A stretch of 8,682 nt of DNA from an uncultured Oscillibacter sp. (GTDB lineage: Bacteria; Bacillota; Clostridia; Oscillospirales; Oscillospiraceae), in the NCBI GenBank assembly GCA_910589315.1, contig CAJUTB010000056.1, positions 1 to 8,682 of the forward strand. Reading direction: 5' to 3'. A program made the translations under genes and the position numbers. This document shows, one piece after another, positions 5,465 through 8,682 of this stretch (positions are counted from its first letter, which is position 1; every line of letters begins with the position of its first letter). Below the pieces are notes generated by a model that saw nothing but the letters and a program-made list of their open reading frames with translations, was not told where the DNA came from and searched no databases.

Positions 5465-5565
5465 AAGGAGGGGGGTCTAAGGGGGGGGTAAACGCCCCGC
5501 CGACAGACCCCCCTCCCACCGTTTCGAGAAGCCCAGAAAATTTTTTCGGGCTTTTTTATTTTTTT
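5465..5565 (+). ncRNA. Candidate structured small RNA of about 100 nt
   Basis: The transcript expected from P1 has no plausible start codon and runs into an intrinsic terminator, so it is probably non-coding. Its core is a perfect 12-bp inverted repeat: GGAGGGGGGTCT (5467-5478) with AGACCCCCCTCC (5505-5516). The 26-base loop holds eight G's (5481-5488) and CCCC (5494-5497), which can form a nested stem. The G8 tract could instead pair with the C6 of the outer arm, giving two competing folds. The left arm contains a ribosome-binding-site-like AAGGAGG (5465-5471) and the right arm the matching CCTCC-type sequence. Possible roles are a regulatory RNA that pairs with G-rich phage ribosome-binding sites, a protein-binding RNA, or just a strong transcription barrier. 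I recognise no known RNA family. Confidence 0.55.
5529..5565 (+). terminator. Intrinsic terminator before P2
   Basis: AAGCCC (5529-5534) pairs with GGGCTT (5548-5553). An inner GAAA/TTTC stem may form after a bulged A. The stem is followed by a long T tract (5552-5557 and 5559-5565). It would end the P1 RNA and any late transcripts coming from the lysis genes, insulating the P2 operon. The P2 -35 box begins three bases later. Confidence 0.85.
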
Positions 5566-5567
5566 GC

Positions 5568-5596
5568 TTGACTTATAAACCGCCTCGGTTTATAAT
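5568..5596 (+). promoter_or_regulatory. Sigma-A promoter P2 for the accessory operon
   Basis: TTGACT (5568-5573), a 17-base spacer and a perfect TATAAT (5591-5596) form a near-consensus promoter. The leader is about 40 bases and contains ACAGGCC repeated twice (5615-5621 and 5623-5629), with GGCC arms able to form a small hairpin next to the ribosome-binding site GGGAGG (5630-5635). P2 should drive the seven genes from 5643 to 8460. It is overlaid by an operator-like palindrome, so it is probably regulated. Confidence 0.85.
5573..5595. promoter_or_regulatory. Operator-like perfect palindrome overlapping P2
   Basis: TTATAAACCG (5573-5582) and CGGTTTATAA (5586-5595) are exact reverse complements separated by CCT. 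The element begins at the last base of the -35 box, fills the spacer and covers five of six bases of the -10 box. A dimeric protein bound here would block RNA polymerase, so it is very probably a repressor site. The ribbon-helix-helix protein coded at 8233-8460 in the same operon is one candidate; a phage CI-like repressor coded outside the window is another. The P1 promoter does not carry this sequence. Confidence 0.75.
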
Positions 5597-5642
5597 TGGA
5601 GCATAAACAAGAGGACAGGCCAACAGGCCGGGAGGTAACAAC

Positions 5643-5831
5643 ATGAAGAAAATCGAGAAGCAGGTCAAGGAAATCGGCACGTTGGTCAACATGAATCAGG
5701 CCGTCCGCTTAATCACCAACCTGGGCGGCGTGGTCATCGGCGTCGGCGACATGACGGTCGATTTCATTGAGGGCAACAGCGCCCGCAGCATCCGCTTCGT
5801 GGAGCGGAACGGCCGGATCATCATGGCATAA
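5643..5831 (+). CDS. Small protein of unknown function, first gene of the P2 operon
   Basis: This is a 62-residue protein. Its first 16 residues are lysine- and glutamate-rich and probably helical (MKKIEKQVKEIGTLVN). The rest looks like a small beta-rich fold, with GGVVIGVGDMTVDFI followed by RSIRFVERNGRIIMA. There is no membrane segment, zinc-binding pattern or catalytic motif. GGGAGG lies seven bases before the ATG. As the first gene behind a strong, probably repressed promoter it should be made in quantity. Small early phage proteins of this size are often inhibitors of host proteins, but nothing here shows a target. Confidence 0.7.
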   Translation: MKKIEKQVKEIGTLVNMNQAVRLITNLGGVVIGVGDMTVDFIEGNSARSIRFVERNGRIIMA

Positions 5832-5849
5832 AAGGAGGACACACACATG
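5832..5849 (+). repeat. Repeated translation-start cassette, copy 1
   Basis: AAGGAGGACACACACATG is identical to bases 6034-6051. It joins an ideal Shine-Dalgarno sequence to the start codon of the second 62-residue gene through an ACACACAC spacer. The unstructured CA spacer suggests selection for efficient initiation, or recent duplication of a gene start. Confidence 0.7.
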
Positions 5850-6035
5850 ACAGCCAAATTTATCAAGAACATGGGCACGCACCGCATCACCCTCACCCGT
5901 AGCGAAGCCGAAACCCTGGCGTATAGCGGCACCATGTACTCCATGCTGTTGACCGCCCTGGACGTGTTCAAGGGCTCCAGCGAATTTACCATTTACGGCA
6001 GCAAGTATGAAGTCGAGAAAGCGTTGAGCAAGTAA
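5847..6035 (+). CDS. Small protein of unknown function
   Basis: This 62-residue protein starts MTAKFIKNMGTHRITLTRSE. A predicted strand (HRITLT) is followed by a helix (SEAETLAYSGTMYSMLLTALDVF), then a strand and helix (SEFTIYGSKYEVEKALSK). It is compact and soluble with no recognised motif. The ATG follows AAGGAGG with an ACACACAC spacer. The gap to the previous gene is 15 bases, so both lie on the P2 transcript. It is the same length as the preceding gene, but their sequences are not obviously related. Confidence 0.7.
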   Translation: MTAKFIKNMGTHRITLTRSEAETLAYSGTMYSMLLTALDVFKGSSEFTIYGSKYEVEKALSK

Positions 6036-6051
6036 GGAGGACACACACATG
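6034..6051 (+). repeat. Repeated translation-start cassette, copy 2
   Basis: This is the second exact copy of the 18-base Shine-Dalgarno/CA-spacer/ATG unit at 5832-5849. It overlaps the stop codon of the preceding gene and starts the 154-residue gene. Confidence 0.7.
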
Positions 6052-6513
6052 TTTACACCATCGTTTACCATCAGCCAGGACGGCCAGGCCCTCAAGACCT
6101 TCCCCGACACGGAAAAGGAGCGGGCGGTCAGCGTAGCCAAGGCTTTCGCCGCAACCACCGAAAAGGACGTCATCATCACCGCCCACCTGGACGCCGAGAC
6201 CGACCGGGACGTCGTTTTCCACCCGGACGGCACCAACGAGAAAATCTGGATCATCGACATGGGCCAGCGCATGGAGCCGGTCGTCGGCCAGGTCTACATC
6301 AACCGCGGCGGCGGTCAGTATCGCTGCATCGCCCCGGCGGCCGACGGGCCCACGTTCTACAACGCCGCAGGCGGCCGCAGCAACGCCTCCGGCGTGCTCC
6401 AGAACATCAAGAGCGGCTGGACGTTCACCGCCAAGGGCATCATCAAGTACATCGACGGGACCATCGAGTGGGACCACAGCACCGACGGCAGATTTGAGGA
6501 GGTAACGGCATGA
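6049..6513 (+). CDS. Two-part phage protein of unknown function
   Basis: This is a 154-residue soluble protein. The N-terminal part (1-70) is a mixed alpha/beta unit, with KERAVSVAKAFAATTEKDVI and a strand-rich end FHPDGTNEKIWIIDM. The C-terminal part (about 75-154), containing VVGQVYINRGGGQYRCIAPA, LQNIKSGWTFTAKG and YIDGTIEWDHSTDGRFE, looks like a small beta-barrel. I recognise it as a module common in Firmicutes phage accessory regions ('G..Y.NR.GG.Y.C... ...SGWT..A.G...Y.DG.I.WD.S..G.F'). Its role is unknown to me. Joining to the N-terminal part may be specific to this phage. The start follows a perfect AAGGAGG; the stop overlaps the next start (ATGA). Confidence 0.75.
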   Translation: MFTPSFTISQDGQALKTFPDTEKERAVSVAKAFAATTEKDVIITAHLDAETDRDVVFHPDGTNEKIWIIDMGQRMEPVVGQVYINRGGGQYRCIAPAADGPTFYNAAGGRSNASGVLQNIKSGWTFTAKGIIKYIDGTIEWDHSTDGRFEEVTA

Positions 6514-6944
6514 GAAAGAAGTCCACCACCAACAGCGCCCAGCGGGCCTACATGCTCGCCAAGGCCCACCTTCAGGCGTTAAGGGAACAGGAGGCCGAAA
6601 TCGAACGGGCGTACATCGTCGCCCATGGCATCCACAACGCGGACGACACGATCCCGGAGCGGGTCTATTGCATCGACGACGCGGAGACCTTCGACCGGGC
6701 CAGTGAGGAAACGGCCGCCAAAATCGAGGGCTCCGGCCTGTGGGCGGACATCCTGGCGGCGGAGGAATCCATCAAGGCCGCGGAGGACGCCATGATCGCC
6801 TACGGTCTCAGCATCGCCCCCGCGGGCATCCGGGACACGTTGGAGCGCGGCGTCAAGGAAAACTACACGATCCGGCTGAAGGTGATTGACGCGGTTTTCC
6901 GTTTGGACGTTTCCAGCGTCCGGGGGAAGGGGGTGACGGCATGA
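6510..6944 (+). CDS. Helical phage protein of unknown function
   Basis: This is a 144-residue soluble protein. Residues 8-37 form a basic-to-acidic helix, probably a coiled coil (QRAYMLAKAHLQALREQEAE). A middle acidic stretch follows (IDDAETFDRASEETAAKIEG), then a second pair of helices (about 78-130). There is no membrane segment and no catalytic motif that I recognise. GAGGAGG (6496-6502) lies seven bases upstream, followed by the GTAAC spacer seen before two other genes of this operon. The start overlaps the previous stop and the end overlaps the next start, so translation is likely coupled. Confidence 0.75.
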   Translation: MRKKSTTNSAQRAYMLAKAHLQALREQEAEIERAYIVAHGIHNADDTIPERVYCIDDAETFDRASEETAAKIEGSGLWADILAAEESIKAAEDAMIAYGLSIAPAGIRDTLERGVKENYTIRLKVIDAVFRLDVSSVRGKGVTA

Positions 6945-7258
6945 GCGCATACCCCGGAATCAGGTATTTCTTCCATGACGGGGGCATGTATATCGTCCCC
7001 CATTACACCAACGCCTCAGACCTGGCCTCGATGATAAGCCTGGCCAGAGAGGCAGCGCACCGGGACATGAAGGAGATCGGAGCGGATCACGCCGTCTATG
7101 GCGTGAAGCATTACGACCCGGAAACCGGCCTGGTTTGTGAGGCCGACATTTACGCCCCGGCCGTCCTTTTGAACGACGCAGAATTTGAGGAGCGGACAAC
7201 GGCGCAGGCGAAGGAAAGCCCCGGCTGCCTGATCCTGGCGCTCCACGCCATGAAATGA
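6941..7258 (+). CDS. Small phage protein of unknown function
   Basis: This 105-residue protein begins MSAYPGIRYFFHDGGMYIVP. It has an early strand-rich part, a helix (SDLASMISLAREAAHRDMKE), a second strand region (YGVKHYDPETGLVCEADIYA) and a C-terminal tail ending LALHAMK. It has no known motif. It starts with ATGA overlap behind a G-rich but imperfect ribosome-binding site (GGGGAAGGGGG), so it probably depends on coupling to the gene before it. It lies 12 bases before the glycohydrolase gene and may work with it, though nothing in the protein proves that. Confidence 0.7.
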   Translation: MSAYPGIRYFFHDGGMYIVPHYTNASDLASMISLAREAAHRDMKEIGADHAVYGVKHYDPETGLVCEADIYAPAVLLNDAEFEERTTAQAKESPGCLILALHAMK

Positions 7259-7270
7259 GGAGGTAACGAA

Positions 7271-8230
7271 ATGAAGAACATCAGCAAGCAGCGCAACAGC
7301 ATCGCGGGGGCCCTGTTCGGCGTGGCCGTGGGCGACGCCCTGGGCGGGCCCGTGGAGTTTATGGCCCCGGAGGACATCATCCGGCGGCACGTGTGCGTTT
7401 CCGACATGATCGGCGGGGGCTGGCTCAACCTGGCCCCCGGGGAGATCACCGACGACACGCAGATGACCCTGTGCGTGGCGGAGGGCATCGTCGAGAACCC
7501 GACCGCCCCCATCGAGGCCATCGGCCGGCTGTTCATCCAGTGGGCCAGCAGCGGCCCCAAAGACATCGGGGGCGCGTGCCGGTCCAGCATCAGCAACGCC
7601 AAGAGGCTCGGCGGCGCGTTCTGCGGCACGTCCCCGACGGCAGAAATGTGGGAGCGCGCCGGGGAATTGACGCAGGCCCAGAGCGGCCGCCCCGTGGAGG
7701 GCAACGGGGCCCTCATGCGGACGGTTTACCCCGGTCTGTTTTACGCCAACCCTATCCAGGCGGAGCTTTGGGCTTGGAGGATCGGGAAAATGACCCACGC
7801 CGGCCCCCGTTCAAATGAGGCTTGCAAAATTTATTCCCGTATGGTACACTTAGCAACGGCTTCGGAAAGTCGCCCGCAGGACGCCCAGAGCGTCCGGGAT
7901 TTCCTGGCGGAGCATTGCCGGGCCGTCCCGGAGTATGACGCGGCGGTCAAGGCGTCCATCGTGACCCCCGCCTCCGGCGGGTACGTGGTGGACAGTATGC
8001 GGATCGCCGTGGGCAGCATAGCGACCACCGGCTCCTTCGAGGAGGCCGTCATCGAGGCCGTGAACCTGGGAGGGGACGCCGACACCAACGGCGCCATCAC
8101 CGGGGGGCTGGCCGGGGCGTGGTACGGGTACGACGCCATCCCGGAGGCGTGGATCGCAGCCCTGGCCCCGGACGTCCGGGAGACATTGGACAGGCTGGCG
8201 GACGCAGCCGTCGCCGCACGGGAGGGATAA
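7271..8230 (+). CDS. ADP-ribosylglycohydrolase (DraG/ARH family)
   Basis: This 319-residue enzyme of the DraG/ARH fold removes ADP-ribose from modified targets using two divalent metal ions. The family motifs are in order: IAGALFGVAVGDALGGPVEF (11-30); the metal-binding TDDTQM (60-65); the substrate-side NGALMR (145-150); THAGPRSNEAC (175-185), which replaces the THxHP-like stretch of classical DraG; and the second metal site GGDADTNGAITGGLAGAWYG (267-286) with Asp269, Asp271 and Thr272. The length is normal and no key residue is visibly missing, so it is probably active. GGAGGTAAC (7259-7267) lies just before the ATG. In a phage operon it could undo host ADP-ribosylation used in defence, reverse a phage-coded modification, or handle ADP-ribose from NAD turnover. 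No ADP-ribosyltransferase is seen in the window. The target is unknown; enzyme family confidence is high. Confidence 0.92.
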   Translation: MKNISKQRNSIAGALFGVAVGDALGGPVEFMAPEDIIRRHVCVSDMIGGGWLNLAPGEITDDTQMTLCVAEGIVENPTAPIEAIGRLFIQWASSGPKDIGGACRSSISNAKRLGGAFCGTSPTAEMWERAGELTQAQSGRPVEGNGALMRTVYPGLFYANPIQAELWAWRIGKMTHAGPRSNEACKIYSRMVHLATASESRPQDAQSVRDFLAEHCRAVPEYDAAVKASIVTPASGGYVVDSMRIAVGSIATTGSFEEAVIEAVNLGGDADTNGAITGGLAGAWYGYDAIPEAWIAALAPDVRETLDRLADAAVAAREG

Positions 8231-8232
8231 AA

Positions 8233-8460
8233 ATGCCATACGGCCGCCCCATGAAAGGGAAATTTCGCCGCGTCCCGGCGACGGTCCACATCCCGACAGG
8301 GGTGCTCGACATCATCGACAACCACCTGGAGGAGATCAACGAACGGGACGGCACGAAGATCACCCGGTCGGACTTCATCGTCGCGGCCATCGAGGAGCAC
8401 ATCAAGAGGCTCGGGCTGGGGGACGACGGAGAGGGTAACACCGGGGTAACACCTGAGTAA
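8233..8460 (+). CDS. Ribbon-helix-helix (CopG/Arc-type) DNA-binding protein
   Basis: This 75-residue protein has a basic N-terminus (MPYGRPMKGKFRR), then the pattern of an RHH fold: strand VPATVHIP (14-21), helix TGVLDIIDNHLEEINERDG, the turn TKITRSDFI with the typical Ser-Asp-Phe-Ile, and helix VAAIEEHIKRLG. The tail is acidic and Gly-rich. Such proteins bind DNA as dimers by inserting a two-stranded sheet in the major groove, usually at paired or repeated operators. The ATG at 8233 is chosen because GGAGGG (8221-8226) lies six bases upstream; the frame open further left is a shadow of the glycohydrolase gene. It is the last gene of the P2 operon, two bases after the glycohydrolase stop. It may repress P2 at 5573-5595 or bind the 11-bp-phased repeats at its own end; both ideas are inferences. 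Confidence 0.85.
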   Translation: MPYGRPMKGKFRRVPATVHIPTGVLDIIDNHLEEINERDGTKITRSDFIVAAIEEHIKRLGLGDDGEGNTGVTPE

Positions 8461-8462
8461 CA
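8435..8462 (+). repeat. Three GTAACA direct repeats with 11-bp period
   Basis: GTAACA occurs at 8435-8440, 8446-8451 and 8457-8462, that is every 11 bases, about one helical turn. The first two sit in a longer shared unit (GGGTAACACC at 8433-8442 and GGGTAACACC at 8444-8453). The array spans the last codons and stop of the RHH gene. Phasing on one DNA face is typical of protein-binding arrays such as RHH operators or integrase arm sites. It could also be a simple codon repeat (NTGVTPE). Confidence 0.55.
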
Positions 8463-8682
8463 ATAATTTTTGCAGTCATTTTCTGACCGGGCACTCCAGG
8501 AAATGAGCGCAAGAAATGGACGCATTACAACCCCAAAACACAGGCGGACAGCCGCCGACTGTAGAGTGGGAATGAGATTTTGAAGTCCTGAACCCGTTGC
8601 AGCACAACGCTTTCCCGGTTTCATGACCCTCTTTTGATAACGATTTGATAACGCTCCCCATAGGCCGTATCATTCTGTATCC
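8461..8682. other. Right-end non-coding stretch with small repeats
   Basis: I see no supported gene in these 222 bases: reading frames on both strands lack a ribosome-binding site and family-like composition. The stretch holds a small inverted repeat, CGTTG (8595-8599) with CAACG (8605-8609) around CAGCA, flanked by outer arms AACC (8591-8594) and GGTT (8617-8620). It also holds a direct repeat at 8633-8653. Its base composition is more AT-rich than the genes to the left. It may be an intergenic control or attachment region next to genes outside the window. Confidence 0.5.
8633..8653. repeat. Tandem TTTGATAACG repeat with 11-bp period
   Basis: TTTGATAACG occurs at 8633-8642 and again at 8644-8653, with one A between, so the period is 11 bases. 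The core GATAAC resembles the GGTAAC core of the array at 8435-8462, which has the same period. This suggests that one protein could bind both arrays. Candidate binders are a tyrosine integrase (arm-type sites) or the RHH protein. No integrase gene is visible here. Confidence 0.55.

Noticed and set aside
5465..5565. phi29 pRNA-like packaging RNA
   Set aside because: The predicted RNA is shorter, its fold is one long stem with a nested stem, and nothing in the sequence matches the pRNA layout.
8476..8673. A 65-residue minus-strand frame in the right-end stretch
   Set aside because: It is Cys/Ser/His-rich without a recognised motif, with no clear ribosome-binding site. It covers the phased repeats, so a non-coding reading fits better.
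1..8682. CRISPR array, tRNA or insertion sequence
   Set aside because: I saw no regularly spaced repeats with unique spacers, no cloverleaf-like segment and no transposase or terminal inverted repeats. The only phased repeats are the short 11-bp ones near the right end.

Overview
The window is a piece of a tailed-phage or prophage genome, most likely from a GC-rich Firmicutes host (Clostridia/Oscillospiraceae-like). The evidence is: strong AGGAGG-type ribosome-binding sites before most genes; tightly packed and overlapping small genes; a Firmicutes-phage lysis cassette (membrane/coiled-coil proteins, a CHAP + CW_7 + tail-lysozyme + SH3 endolysin, an LLH-type holin-like protein); and standard-code, GC-rich codons. 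All recognised genes are on the + strand. The host assignment is an inference. The left end (25 C's) looks like a contig end or artefact.

Region 1 (1-1555) is the right half of a diversity-generating retroelement (DGR). An Asn-codon-rich segment (131-274) has the typical C-type-lectin variable-region ending (...SNANTNIGCRILV-stop) and is best read as the template repeat (TR). It is followed by a structured spacer and by a reverse transcriptase with the DGR signature LIGIYCSQ. The RT has YMDN where most RTs have YxDD. No second copy of the repeat is visible, so the variable repeat (VR) and its target gene, presumably a tail receptor-binding protein, must lie to the left of the window.

Region 2 (1525-2448) holds three overlapping tail-associated accessory genes, including one with a chitin-binding-like (ChtBD3/CBM5_12-type) C-terminus. 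It is closed by a good intrinsic terminator (2454-2488). Region 3 (2507-5427) is the lysis cassette: a TM + coiled-coil protein, a three-TM holin candidate with an unusual internal start behind a 14-bp hairpin, the four-domain endolysin, and a second holin-like protein.

Region 4 (5428-5642) has no protein gene but two near-consensus sigma-A promoters. P1 (TTGACT-17-TATACT) should make a roughly 100-nt, heavily structured RNA ending in an intrinsic terminator. P2 (TTGACT-17-TATAAT) carries a perfect 10+3+10 palindrome over its spacer and -10 box, a likely repressor operator.

Region 5 (5643-8460) is the P2 operon: five small genes without a recognised function, a DraG/ARH-family ADP-ribosylglycohydrolase, and a ribbon-helix-helix DNA-binding protein that could be the P2 repressor. 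The last 222 bases hold no gene that I can support, only 11-bp-phased direct repeats and a small inverted repeat. Working model: the DGR diversifies the tail tip, the lysis genes release the phage, and a separately controlled accessory operon may interfere with host ADP-ribosylation.
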